A stretch of 64,000 nucleotides of DNA from positions 1 through 64,000 of the forward strand of contig JALONQ010000009.1 of NCBI GenBank assembly GCA_025454835.1, in the 5' to 3' direction. Both the position numbers and the translations under genes were made by a program. Below are positions 53,357-62,014 of the stretch, piece by piece. Below the pieces are notes generated by a model. The model did not search any database. It was given only the letters and a program-made list of their open reading frames with translations, and was not told where the DNA came from. Positions within the stretch are counted from its first letter, which is position 1. Every line of letters begins with the position of its first letter. The stretch comes from Bacteroidota bacterium. Its GTDB lineage: Bacteria; Bacteroidota; Ignavibacteria; UBA10030.

Positions 53357-56300
53357 TCAAGGTCTTTCCGTCTGCTCCCGCTCCAACGCCTCGAAGTACC
53401 GCCTGATCAATTCCTGATAATCCCGCGCGAAGCCCTGTTCGAGCGCCCGGTCAAGCTCCTCACGCAGACGTGAGCGTCCCTGCGGCTCGACGGCGGTCGG
53501 TCCCGGACGCACGATCGTACGACCCGTCGTGGCCCGGCGCCGACGTTCGAAGTCACGCTCTTGCATCGAACGCGAGGCGTCGAGCAAACGCGACAAGATG
53601 CGCTCCTGCCGGCGGATCGTTTCGGGGCTGGCGTTGTTCCGTTCGAGCTGACGGATGACCTCGCGCATTTCCTCGGCAACCTGCTGAAGGTCCCCCAACG
53701 CCCGCTCTCCGGTCGTGCTCGCGCGCGCTTCCCGCTCGAGTTGCTCCAGAGACTTGCGCACCGCATCCTGCTCGCGCGCCAGCCGAGCCGCTTCCGCCGC
53801 GCGCTGCATCATCTCCATGTTCCCCATCTGCTGGGTCTGAAGATTGATCGATTGCTGCTGGCCCGCCATCATCTGCAGCTGCTGCATGAGGCCCATGCCG
53901 CCGGGACTTCCGTCGGAGCCCTGCATCATCTGCTGCAGCGCATCCTGCACCTGCTGCGCCGCGCTGTTGAGCGAACTCATCGCGCTGGTCTGGTCCTGCG
54001 ACGCCATCGTACCGTTACGCCCCTCGAGGTCCCGCATGGCGCTCTGCATCTGTGTCATGGCTTGGCCGAGGGCCTTCGCGACGCCCGGGGTGACAGCGAA
54101 GGATCGCTGAGCCTCTTCGCCGAGGCTGCTGATCACGTTCCCCAGGTCCTGCATCGCTCGCTGTTGGCCTTGCGCATTCTGTCGCAGCTGCGGCGAGTTC
54201 GACGGGGCAGAGCGCGCCTGATTGCGCAATGCCTCCTGGTCCTCGGAGACCTGCAAAAGATCGGCCGTGGCCCTTCGCAGGGCGTTCATCGTCTGTGCCG
54301 CCTGCTTCTGCAGCATCTGCCGTTGCAACGCGTTCATCTGCTGCGCGAACTGCTCCAACGACCGCTGCGCGTTCTGTTGCTTCTGCCGGGCGGCATTCAT
54401 GTTGCCCTGGCGCATGTCCTGTGCGGCCTGTCGCATCATCTCGCCGAGTTGTTGCGCCTCGAGCGACTCGTTGAGCTTCATCATCTGCTCGGCGGGCATC
54501 TCCGTGAAGAATTCCTCCATCCGGCGCTGCAGGTCCTGTGCTGCGGCTTCCATCTCCCGTTGCGCTTCGGCGAACTCCTCCTGGCGCTTCGCCAGCTCCT
54601 CCGTCGATCGGCCCAGCGAATCGGCTTTGCGACCCTCCTCCGCCTGCTGCTTGGCGAGATCGTCGGCCCGCTTCACCACCTCGTCCATCTTCTGCTCGAC
54701 CTGGATCCGCTTCAATAAATTGATCGTCCGCTCGAGGTTCTGCCGGAACCGTTCTTCGGAGAACTGCGCTTGCTCGAGCGCCTGACGCAGTTGCTCCCGA
54801 TCGATGTTCTGCATTGATTGCTGCATCTGCCGCAGGGCGTCCTGAAGGGCCTTGGTGTCCATCTCCTGAAAGAGGGACTGCAGCTCCATGTACTTCTCCA
54901 TCGTCTCCGGCGAGAGGACCTGTTGCTGTTCCATCTGGGCCGTCATCTCGTCCATCTTCTTCGCGGTCTCGTCAACCTTCTTCTGCAGATCGTCGAGCCG
55001 CTTCGCCATTTCCTTCGTCTGTTGCTCCTTCGCCCAGTCGGTCTCTTTGTTCTGTTTCAGGTCTCGCGAGAGCTTCTGAAGCTCATCGCGAAGCTTCTTC
55101 GAATCTTCGAGCGCTTCCTTCATCTCCTCGATCGCCGTCTCCTGCCCCCGATCAAGGTCGGTGAAGACCTCCTCCAGGGACGGAAGCCTGAGCGTGAACA
55201 GCGGACTCCGCGCTGATGTGGGGCCGTTGATGTTATCGTTGTCGAACACTTCGACGCAGTATTCGACGACGTCCTCAGGCACCAGATGGAGCGCCGAGAC
55301 GTCCCACTGGTCGATCGTCTGGAGGCGGGTCCGGTCGCCGGGCGGGAGCGTGAGCGGACGGTAGGTGAAGGTCTCGCGCACCTCTTCGAACTTGGAGTGG
55401 CTCAGCCGATACGCCAGCCGCATAGAGCTGATGCCGTAGTCGTCGCCAGCCTCGATCAAGAGACCGATCGGAAGGTCGCCGGCGATGTCGAGGTTTCGCC
55501 CCGGATCGACCACGCGTACCGTGGGCGGCGCATCCGGAAGGAGGGTGATCGGGTACCGAACGGGCGAAGCGTTCGCGAGAGAAGCTTCATCGAAGACCTC
55601 GACGCGATAATGCCCCTCTGAGCGCACGGTGAAGGAACCCGTGAAGGACGCGCCGCGGATCGTCAGCGGCACGACCGTCGAGTCTCCGAAAACCAACCGT
55701 CCCTGAATGAGGTCTTTGCTGGCCGCGCCAGTGATCGTTGCGACGGTCCCCGGAAGAACACGGATGTCGCCGGTGAAGTCCGGCTGCTGTCGTCGCGAGA
55801 GCCGCGAGTAGGCCGGCGGATCGAGTCGGACGCCGAAGGCGGTGATCACCGGACGGTCGACGACCTCGACGCGGTACACCACGCTCGAATGCTCTCCGAC
55901 CATGGCAACGTACTCTGAGCTGAAACGCAGGTCGGTGAGCGAGGCACGGTACGTGCCGGACGAATCGCGGACCATGCCAGCGCGGTCGTAGGTCGTCTGC
56001 CCTCCGATCCTTCGGCCGAGCGTGACGGGAAGCGAGCGATGGAGCAACTCGCCCGCAGCATTTCGCACGATGACACGGACGCCCACGGTACCACCCTTGA
56101 CAACTTCCGTGTTGCCTGGTTCGACCTCGAAGACGTACATCGGCGGAGGCGTGAACGGCGTCGCAAAGAGCGCCAGCCGGTACCAGGCGCTCCCGATGGA
56201 CCCGGGGAAGAGGAGGGTGAGGAACGCGATGGACGCCGCCGCCACCAAGCCTCGCAAGCGCCACCGCCGGGACGGTTGCCGGTCGACCGCCGTCGTCAGA

Positions 56301-56758
56301 TCGATCGCCTCGACTTCGGCATACAATAGGCGTATCGCCTCGGTGGCAAGGTCGGATGATACCCACCCGGCGTCCACGCGCGTTGGGCCAAGCTGCAGGG
56401 CGTTCACCAGCCGGTCGCGGATCGTCGGAAAAGAAGCTCCGACCCGGTCCGCGACAGCAAGTAAAGTATCGCCTCTGAGGATGCCGGCGGAACGAAGCCA
56501 TGGAACAAGAGCGTATACGCCGGCGCACAACAGGGAGCCGAGGAACACGACGGCGATGAATGTGCGCAGGCCGACCTCGCCGTGGAGCCCCCATTCGGTC
56601 AGCACGGCCACGCCGGCGAAGGCCGAGGCGCCGGCAAGTGCTTGCCAACCGCGCCGCGCGGCTTCGCTGCGCAGTTCGAGCCGATGGACCGCTTCGACCC
56701 GATCGTGCAACTGCGCGATCAATTCCTGGTATGAAGGAAGGGAGGATATCACGGTCAC
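53357..56758 (-). CDS. DUF4175 family membrane protein with very long Gln/Met-rich coiled coil
   Basis: An 1133-residue protein. Three membrane helices lie in the first 190 residues (about 38-58, 66-86, 172-190); a beta-sandwich region (about 200-530) resembles the periplasmic part of DUF4175 proteins. From about 545 to 1100 it is a continuous coiled coil, first charged (KKLRDELQKLSRDL), then rich in Q and M (MQQSMQNIDREQLRQALEQA; QQNAQRSLEQFAQQMNALQ). The GTG start at 56758 overlaps the DUF4159 stop (GTGA). DUF4159, DUF4175, MoxR and vWA genes usually cluster, and here the other half is 10-15 kb away. The long helix could span or organise the periplasm. Function unknown. Confidence 0.85.
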   Translation of the reverse strand: MTVISSLPSYQELIAQLHDRVEAVHRLELRSEAARRGWQALAGASAFAGVAVLTEWGLHGEVGLRTFIAVVFLGSLLCAGVYALVPWLRSAGILRGDTLLAVADRVGASFPTIRDRLVNALQLGPTRVDAGWVSSDLATEAIRLLYAEVEAIDLTTAVDRQPSRRWRLRGLVAAASIAFLTLLFPGSIGSAWYRLALFATPFTPPPMYVFEVEPGNTEVVKGGTVGVRVIVRNAAGELLHRSLPVTLGRRIGGQTTYDRAGMVRDSSGTYRASLTDLRFSSEYVAMVGEHSSVVYRVEVVDRPVITAFGVRLDPPAYSRLSRRQQPDFTGDIRVLPGTVATITGAASKDLIQGRLVFGDSTVVPLTIRGASFTGSFTVRSEGHYRVEVFDEASLANASPVRYPITLLPDAPPTVRVVDPGRNLDIAGDLPIGLLIEAGDDYGISSMRLAYRLSHSKFEEVRETFTYRPLTLPPGDRTRLQTIDQWDVSALHLVPEDVVEYCVEVFDNDNINGPTSARSPLFTLRLPSLEEVFTDLDRGQETAIEEMKEALEDSKKLRDELQKLSRDLKQNKETDWAKEQQTKEMAKRLDDLQKKVDETAKKMDEMTAQMEQQQVLSPETMEKYMELQSLFQEMDTKALQDALRQMQQSMQNIDREQLRQALEQAQFSEERFRQNLERTINLLKRIQVEQKMDEVVKRADDLAKQQAEEGRKADSLGRSTEELAKRQEEFAEAQREMEAAAQDLQRRMEEFFTEMPAEQMMKLNESLEAQQLGEMMRQAAQDMRQGNMNAARQKQQNAQRSLEQFAQQMNALQRQMLQKQAAQTMNALRRATADLLQVSEDQEALRNQARSAPSNSPQLRQNAQGQQRAMQDLGNVISSLGEEAQRSFAVTPGVAKALGQAMTQMQSAMRDLEGRNGTMASQDQTSAMSSLNSAAQQVQDALQQMMQGSDGSPGGMGLMQQLQMMAGQQQSINLQTQQMGNMEMMQRAAEAARLAREQDAVRKSLEQLEREARASTTGERALGDLQQVAEEMREVIRQLERNNASPETIRRQERILSRLLDASRSMQERDFERRRRATTGRTIVRPGPTAVEPQGRSRLREELDRALEQGFARDYQELIRRYFEALEREQTERP

Positions 56759-57423
56759 CGGGTCAGAGCCCAGACGATGAGGTTAGTGCCGAATCGGAGC
56801 GCTTCCAGCCGCACCGCTTCGGGGTCGCCGTGGATCTCGGCATCCACCCAGCCGTCGCTCGGGTTCGATTCCACGGAATAGAAGAGCGACAAACGACCGT
56901 CGACGAACAGCCCGTAGCCGCGCGAGGGCTTGTTGTCATGTTCATGCGTCTTCGGGACGCCGTTGGGGAAACTGAATGGAATACGGTAGATCGGATGGTC
57001 GAACGGGATCTCGACCAGCGGGGCTCCGGGCATCACCTTCGCCAACTCACGCCGAAAGGCCTTGTCTAATCCATAGTCATCATCGACGTACAGAAATCCG
57101 CCCCGCTCCAAGTAGAGCCTCAGTCGGTCGGCTTCGGCCTGACTGAAGACCACATTTCCGTGACCGGTCATGAACAGGAAGGAGTAGGTGAACAGCCGGT
57201 CGCTGGAGAGCTCAACGAACTCGTAGCGCGGGTCGGAGTCCACGCCGGCCTGCTGCTTCGCGAACCGCAGGAGGTTCACTTCGGCCGACGGGTCGTTATA
57301 CCAATCCCCGCCGCCGGAATACTTCAGCCGGCCAATGCGGAACTGCGACTCCATGCGGGCCTGCGCATCGACGGAACCGACCAACCACACCAGCAAAAGG
57401 GGCAAGAGCGACAGTCGCTTCAT
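56755..57423 (-). CDS. DUF4159 domain periplasmic protein
   Basis: A 222-residue exported protein (signal MKRLSLLPLLLVWLVGSVDA; the ATG at 57429, two codons earlier, is equally possible). The core FVELSSDRLFTYSFLFMTGHGN and the hinge EADRLRLYLERGGFLYVDDDYG are diagnostic of DUF4159, a glutamine-amidotransferase-like fold of unknown activity. The C-terminus contains a buried Trp strand. It overlaps the DUF4175 gene and is transcribed first. Confidence 0.9.
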   Translation of the reverse strand: MKRLSLLPLLLVWLVGSVDAQARMESQFRIGRLKYSGGGDWYNDPSAEVNLLRFAKQQAGVDSDPRYEFVELSSDRLFTYSFLFMTGHGNVVFSQAEADRLRLYLERGGFLYVDDDYGLDKAFRRELAKVMPGAPLVEIPFDHPIYRIPFSFPNGVPKTHEHDNKPSRGYGLFVDGRLSLFYSVESNPSDGWVDAEIHGDPEAVRLEALRFGTNLIVWALTR

Positions 57424-57548
57424 GAACATAAGGTAGCCACAAGAGCCTGGAACTACAATACAGCCGTTTGCTTCTTGGATGGAGATGGATGTATCATGTA
57501 GACACCTGTCGGACCCTTCGGTATCCCATCGTCCAAAGCCATCTCCAC

Positions 57549-57597
57549 ACTTCCCACTTCCTCCTTCCAACTTCCAACTTCTAACTTCTTACTTGCC
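57549..57597. repeat. Heptamer array (ACTTCCA-type) abutting the SRAP start codon
   Basis: Seven units (ACTTCCC, ACTTCCT, CCTTCCA, ACTTCCA, ACTTCTA, ACTTCTT, ACTTGCC) end at 57597, and the ATG of the SRAP gene is 57598. The 168-bp gap between the divergent DUF4159 and SRAP genes is otherwise featureless. Confidence 0.9.
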
Positions 57598-58332
57598 ATG
57601 TGTGGCCGCTACGCCGTCCTCCGCTCCGTCCGCGATTGGGAATCCGAAGCGATGTTCCACGACCTCGCCAATGCAGACCTCGCCTTTGCCGGACTCCCGA
57701 AGTACAACGCCTCCCCCATGCAGTCGCTGCCCGTGATCGAGGTGCGCGACGGAGTTCTGCGGGCTGACGCCATGCAATGGTGGCTGGTCCCTCACGGATC
57801 CAAGGACGGCAAGCCGATGGTGGGCAAGGACGGAACGCCCCTCAAGACATTCAACGCCAAGGCAGTGACGCTTGCGACGTCCCGGCTGTATGCTCCGTAC
57901 TTCCGGTCGGCTCGATGTCTTGTCCCGGCGGACGCCTTCTACGAATGGAAAGCGCTGAGCGATCAGCCGCCCCTTCCTTCTGGCAAGCCGCCGAAACAGC
58001 CGATGGCGATCCGCCTGAAAGAAGGACGACCGATGATGTTCGCGGGACTGTTCTCGGTGTGGAAGGGCGACGAAGGGAAGGAGGTGGGCTCGTTCTCGAT
58101 CGTCACGACGTCGGCGAACGAGTTGATGGCGAAGATCCACCAGCGGATGCCGGTGATCCTGCCGCGCGATGCCTACGAGCGGTGGCTCGACCGGTCGTAT
58201 AAGGACACGAACGAACTGCAGAAACTCCTCCGGCCGTATCACGAGGAGGAAATGGAGTTCTGGCCGGTCTCGAAGACGGTCAATAATTCGAAGAACGACG
58301 GACCGGACTGCCTGGAGCCGGTGCGTGTGTAA
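57598..58332 (+). CDS. SRAP-domain protein (YedK/HMCES type), abasic-site crosslinker
   Basis: A 244-residue protein beginning MCGRYAV: Cys2 is exposed after removal of Met1 and forms the thiazolidine link to abasic sites in single-stranded DNA. Other active-site parts are present: Asn in KYNASP near 38, Glu in AFYEWK near 118 and His in KIHQRMPVIL near 180. The length is normal. No ribosome-binding site, only the heptamer leader. Its 3' end overlaps the convergent DUF72 gene by 53 bp. Confidence 0.95.
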   Translation: MCGRYAVLRSVRDWESEAMFHDLANADLAFAGLPKYNASPMQSLPVIEVRDGVLRADAMQWWLVPHGSKDGKPMVGKDGTPLKTFNAKAVTLATSRLYAPYFRSARCLVPADAFYEWKALSDQPPLPSGKPPKQPMAIRLKEGRPMMFAGLFSVWKGDEGKEVGSFSIVTTSANELMAKIHQRMPVILPRDAYERWLDRSYKDTNELQKLLRPYHEEEMEFWPVSKTVNNSKNDGPDCLEPVRV

Positions 58333-59251
58333 GCGGTCCCGTCGCGAAGAGCGGATGACCGACGTTGACGGAGACGCTGAGCGGTGCTAATCCGGGGAAC
58401 TTGCGCAGCAACCGGTCGGGGACGAGCACCCTGCGGCGCGTCATGAGGTGTCGGAATTGGAATCCGTTGAGGAGCGACTGCGCCTCGGGATCATTGTGGA
58501 ACACGACGAACGTTTCATTGCCCCGAGATCGCAGTGAGCGCACGGTCTCGGCGATCGACATCAACTCAGCCGCTGAATACAGGTAGAAGTACCTCTCCTG
58601 GGTCTCCACCGGAACGGCGGTCGACCGCCGTCCTGGATGCTCCCACGCGATCGCATTCCGACCCATCAAGCGCACGTAGGCCGCTCCACCCCAGGCTTCC
58701 GACGTGAATGGCATGTGCCGGCGGATCTGCGGCAGGTCGACGTTCACGAGATGGAGTCCCGCCTCTTGGAAGAAGTTGAGCATCAGCGGGCTGTACCAGG
58801 AATTGTGACGCACCTCGGCGAAGACGCGCACGGCTGAGAATGCCTTGCCAAGGTCCGATAGATAACGCCGCTCCTCCGGCCCGTTCAGAAACGACGCCGG
58901 GAACTGCATCACCAATCCCCCCAAGCGCCCCGCTTTCCGGATCAGGTCGAGCGTGCGCAGAACGGCAAGATAGTCCTCGCGACGGACATCGTATGAATGC
59001 GTAAATCCGCGGAACAGCTTAACCGTGAAGACGAATCTCGGATTGTCGGAGACGTCGTCCAGCCAGCGGTTCACCTGCTCGGGCGAGAAGCCGCAGTTGT
59101 AGAAGGTTGAGTTGACCTCGACGCTGTCGAAGAACTGGGCGTAGTAGCGCAACTTGCGAAAGCCGCGCTCGGTCGGCGGGTAGAAGACCTTCTCGAAGGG
59201 GGGCAGGTCCCAGCCCCCCATCCCTACGTGTAGGTTGGGCAGTTGCTCCAT
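58280..59251 (-). CDS. DUF72 family protein (TIM-barrel, YecE-like)
   Basis: A 323-residue protein with the DUF72 signatures: VGMGGWDLPPFEKVFYP at the start, LRYYAQFFDSVEVNSTFYN near 40, FTVKLFRGFTHS near 78, GLVMQFPASF near 113 and FAEVRHNSWY near 142. The last 20-25 residues are rich in P, S and R and overlap the 3' end of the SRAP gene, and may be a read-on beyond the folded domain. DUF72 proteins are often linked to iron-sulfur or DNA-damage loci, and co-location with SRAP is consistent with but not proof of a link. Confidence 0.9.
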   Translation of the reverse strand: MEQLPNLHVGMGGWDLPPFEKVFYPPTERGFRKLRYYAQFFDSVEVNSTFYNCGFSPEQVNRWLDDVSDNPRFVFTVKLFRGFTHSYDVRREDYLAVLRTLDLIRKAGRLGGLVMQFPASFLNGPEERRYLSDLGKAFSAVRVFAEVRHNSWYSPLMLNFFQEAGLHLVNVDLPQIRRHMPFTSEAWGGAAYVRLMGRNAIAWEHPGRRSTAVPVETQERYFYLYSAAELMSIAETVRSLRSRGNETFVVFHNDPEAQSLLNGFQFRHLMTRRRVLVPDRLLRKFPGLAPLSVSVNVGHPLFATGPLTHAPAPGSPVRRSSNY

Positions 59252-59635
59252 GTCATCCTCGCAGTTCGGACACAGGAACCATACGACATTTATGTCGCAC
59301 TAGCAAGAGGCATGCGACAGATTTGTATGTTCGAGGATGGGCGTGAAGCTGGGCAAGCCGTTCGGAGAGTGTGAAACGCAACACGATATGAGGACAATGA
59401 TACCTCGACCTCAAAGCCCGGCCGTAGGCGCCTCAAATGCCCCCCTGCACTCAAGACGCCCGGGCCGTGGCAACTGCATCTGCAGCCCCGGAAGAAGAGC
59501 GAGTCGGTTCCCCCCTCGCGAGTTGCGATTCTGCCGCCCGCCCTCCCCTCCGGTAGACTGCGGCGGCAATATAGGAGGGAGAGACGGGGATCCGCAATTG
59601 GTAATACTAACAGTTTTCTGGGGGGCAACGAAGAA
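59252..59635. other. Gene-free interval upstream of the DUF72 gene
   Basis: No reading frame here has protein-like composition. It contains a GC-rich imperfect inverted repeat near 59530-59565 (GCCGC ... GCGGC) and the presumed DUF72 promoter, which I cannot pinpoint. No RNA gene recognised. Confidence 0.5.
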
Positions 59636-59737
59636 AGCAGGAACGCTGATGACGCAGAAGAAGCAGATAATCGCGGATCATAGAATCGATATCTGCGATC
59701 ATCCCATTTTCAGCGTTGATCTGCGTTCCCGCTTTTT
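59636..59737. repeat. Inverted repeat (element E), close relative of element F
   Basis: GAACGCTGATGACGCAGAAG at the left and the inverse of GCGGGAACGCAGATCAACGC at the right enclose a centre with ATAATCGCGGAT and ATCTGCGATCATC. Element F at 63810 matches it along the whole length. It lies immediately downstream of the response-regulator stop. Confidence 0.8.
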
Positions 59738-59739
59738 TA

Positions 59740-60402
59740 CTAGACGAGTCCTTCTCGTATCGCCTTTGCCACTGCCAGACTCCTGCTGTTCACTCCCAAC
59801 TTCTCGTTGATATGCAGGGCGTGTTGATTGATCGTCGAGAGACTGACGAACATCCGTTGCGCGATCTCTTGGAATGGAGAGCCGTCGGCCATATGCCGAA
59901 GCACCTGTATCTCGCGCTCGGTGAGTCCGTAGTCGGATGGCGACCGAAGTTGGGATGGTCGGACATCCCGCACAAGATGCCGCGTGACCATCGGGTCCAA
60001 CGGAAGCCCCCCTTGGACCACGCTCTCGACGGCCCGCGTAACGTCCGTCATGCTTGCGCTCTTCAGGAGATAGCCTGACGCCCCGTTGCGCAGGGCCGTC
60101 ACCACCTTTTCATCCATGTCGAAGACGGTGAGCATGATCACCTGCATTGCGGGCGCCCGTTGTTTGAAGAGTTCGATCGCCGAAAGACCGCCGATGCCCG
60201 GCAGGCCGATGTCCAACAGAAGAACGCGGGGAGGGGTCTCGCCGCGCTCGAGCGCCTCGAGCGCCGGTTCGCAGCGGCTCCAGTGACGACTACAACGAAG
60301 CGTCCCGGAGATCGTGATGGACGAAGCGACGACCTGACGGTAGTCTTCGTTGTCATCGATGAGCCAGACATCGATGGACGTCGGGTGGGTGGCGTGTGTC
60401 AT
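59740..60402 (-). CDS. LuxR/NarL-type response regulator
   Basis: A 220-residue two-component regulator. The receiver domain (about 8-130) begins DVWLIDDNEDYRQVV with the acidic pair DD, the phospho-acceptor Asp lies in VLLLDIGLPG (near 68), Thr in VIMLTVFD (near 97) and Lys in GYLLKSAS (near 118). The C-terminal NarL-type helix-turn-helix (about 160-220) has LTEREIQVLRHMADG and STINQHALHINEKLGV. The start at 60402 has AGGAG upstream. No histidine kinase is adjacent; it follows the CPA1 antiporter gene by 62 bp and is probably co-transcribed with it. Confidence 0.92.
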   Translation of the reverse strand: MTHATHPTSIDVWLIDDNEDYRQVVASSITISGTLRCSRHWSRCEPALEALERGETPPRVLLLDIGLPGIGGLSAIELFKQRAPAMQVIMLTVFDMDEKVVTALRNGASGYLLKSASMTDVTRAVESVVQGGLPLDPMVTRHLVRDVRPSQLRSPSDYGLTEREIQVLRHMADGSPFQEIAQRMFVSLSTINQHALHINEKLGVNSRSLAVAKAIREGLV

Positions 60403-60464
60403 GCTCGCTCCTCGCGAGACGTTCCGAAGGAGTTCCACCAAGGAGACTCCGACGGCACTGCCCC

Positions 60465-61946
60465 TCAATGAGTGTGCGTCGATTCTACAGTCTCAACTTG
60501 GCTGAGGATCTCGCTCACCTGCTTCACGTTACCCTTATTGACCAGGACCATGACCGTATCGCCCGGTTCGAGGGTCGTGCCGCCGCTCGGGACCAGGAAC
60601 TTGTCGTTCCGAATGATGAGCGTGATCAGCGAATCGTCGGGCATGCCGAGTTCGACGATCGGCCTGCCCGTGTGAATGCTCTTGTACGGCACGATGAAGT
60701 CCACGAGATCGGTGTCGGCACCCTTCGGAGCCTCGAACTCGAGCGGCGACGCCGTTCTCCGCTCTAGGGGGGCATCCACTCCCAGCCAGCGGGCCACCAC
60801 GGGGATCGACCATCCCTGGAACAACGCAGACGTCAGGACAATAAAGAAAACGACGTTGAACAACGCCGACGCATTCGGCACACCGGCCAGGAGCGGAAAG
60901 GTGGCCAGGATGATCGGCACCGCGCCGCGGATGCCGACCCATGAAACCAGCGTCTTCTCCCGCCATGTGAGCGAACTGCCGGCCAACGAAATGAAAACGC
61001 TCACGGGACGGGCGGCGAGGATCAGGAAGAACGAGACCGCCATCCCCGTGCCGAGTACGAACGCCACCTGACTGGGATAGACCAGCAGGCCGAGTGTGAC
61101 GAACATCCCGATCTGCGACAGCCACGCGAGCCCGTCAAAGAACCGGAACAAGCTCCGCTTCTGAATGATGTCGCTGTTGCCGACGACGAGCCCGGCAATA
61201 TACACCGCGAGGAATCCGCTGCCGTCGACGAGCACCGTCAGTCCGTAGATGAACGACGCGAAGGCCAGCGCGAAAACGGGGTAGAATCCGTCATACGTGA
61301 AGTTGAGACGGTTCAACAGCATCGCCAGCGCCCGTCCCCCAAGAAAACCGATCGCCGCCCCAAAGCCCATCTGATAGAAGAATCGCGGTACGAGGTCCCA
61401 GATATCCGACCCCGTGCCGGAGAGGATGTCAACCAATCCCAGCGTCAGAAAGATCGCCATCGGGTCGTTGCTGCCCGACTCGAGCTCGATCAACGGCTTC
61501 AAGCGGCCCTTCAGGCTGATATGCTTCGACTGCAGGATCGAAAAGACGGCTGGCGCATCGGTCGACGAGACGACTGCACCGACCAACAACCCCTCAAGAA
61601 ATGAGACCTGCAACAACAGCATCACGAACCAACCGACGGCCACCGCCGTCAGCAAGACCCCCAACGTGGCAAGGCTCAACGCCTGCCATGCTGTCTCGCG
61701 AACGTGCGCCCATCGCGTCGATAGCCCGCCCGAGAACAGAATGAAAACCAGCGCGACCGTGCCGATCGAACGGGCCAGACCGGCGTCGTCAAACGCGATC
61801 CCGCCCGGGCCCTCCGAACCCGCCAGCATGCCGACGCCCAGAAAGAGCAGCAGCGTGGGAATGCCAAGGTTGTCCGTGAGCCTCGCGATCATGAGGCTCA
61901 GCAAGATCAACAAAGACCCGATGAGGAGCAGAGTATCGATTGACAT
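60465..61946 (-). CDS. CPA1 potassium/sodium:proton antiporter with TrkA-C domain (NhaP2/CvrA-like)
   Basis: A 493-residue protein with twelve to thirteen membrane helices (about 1-390). Motifs include FILFSGGLSTRW, VVSSTDAPAVFSIL (ion-binding helix, near 128), ELESGSNDPMAIFLT (near 152) and SWVGIRGAVPIILATFP (near 335). The C-terminal residues (about 400-490) form a TrkA-C/RCK_C ligand domain, as in NhaP2, which exports K+ in exchange for H+. It is co-directional with the response regulator. Together with the KefB-like gene and the K+ channel it makes this window rich in K+ handling. Confidence 0.92.
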   Translation of the reverse strand: MSIDTLLLIGSLLILLSLMIARLTDNLGIPTLLLFLGVGMLAGSEGPGGIAFDDAGLARSIGTVALVFILFSGGLSTRWAHVRETAWQALSLATLGVLLTAVAVGWFVMLLLQVSFLEGLLVGAVVSSTDAPAVFSILQSKHISLKGRLKPLIELESGSNDPMAIFLTLGLVDILSGTGSDIWDLVPRFFYQMGFGAAIGFLGGRALAMLLNRLNFTYDGFYPVFALAFASFIYGLTVLVDGSGFLAVYIAGLVVGNSDIIQKRSLFRFFDGLAWLSQIGMFVTLGLLVYPSQVAFVLGTGMAVSFFLILAARPVSVFISLAGSSLTWREKTLVSWVGIRGAVPIILATFPLLAGVPNASALFNVVFFIVLTSALFQGWSIPVVARWLGVDAPLERRTASPLEFEAPKGADTDLVDFIVPYKSIHTGRPIVELGMPDDSLITLIIRNDKFLVPSGGTTLEPGDTVMVLVNKGNVKQVSEILSQVETVESTHTH

Positions 61947-62014
61947 GGGGGGAACTCAGGAGGAACACACCATGCACGATACATTCCGCACCGGACAGAG
62001 TCAAGAGTACGCTC

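Noticed and set aside
59290-59628. 112-codon frame in the gap upstream of the DUF72 gene
   Set aside because: No domain, poor composition and no plausible start signal; the region is described as gene-free.
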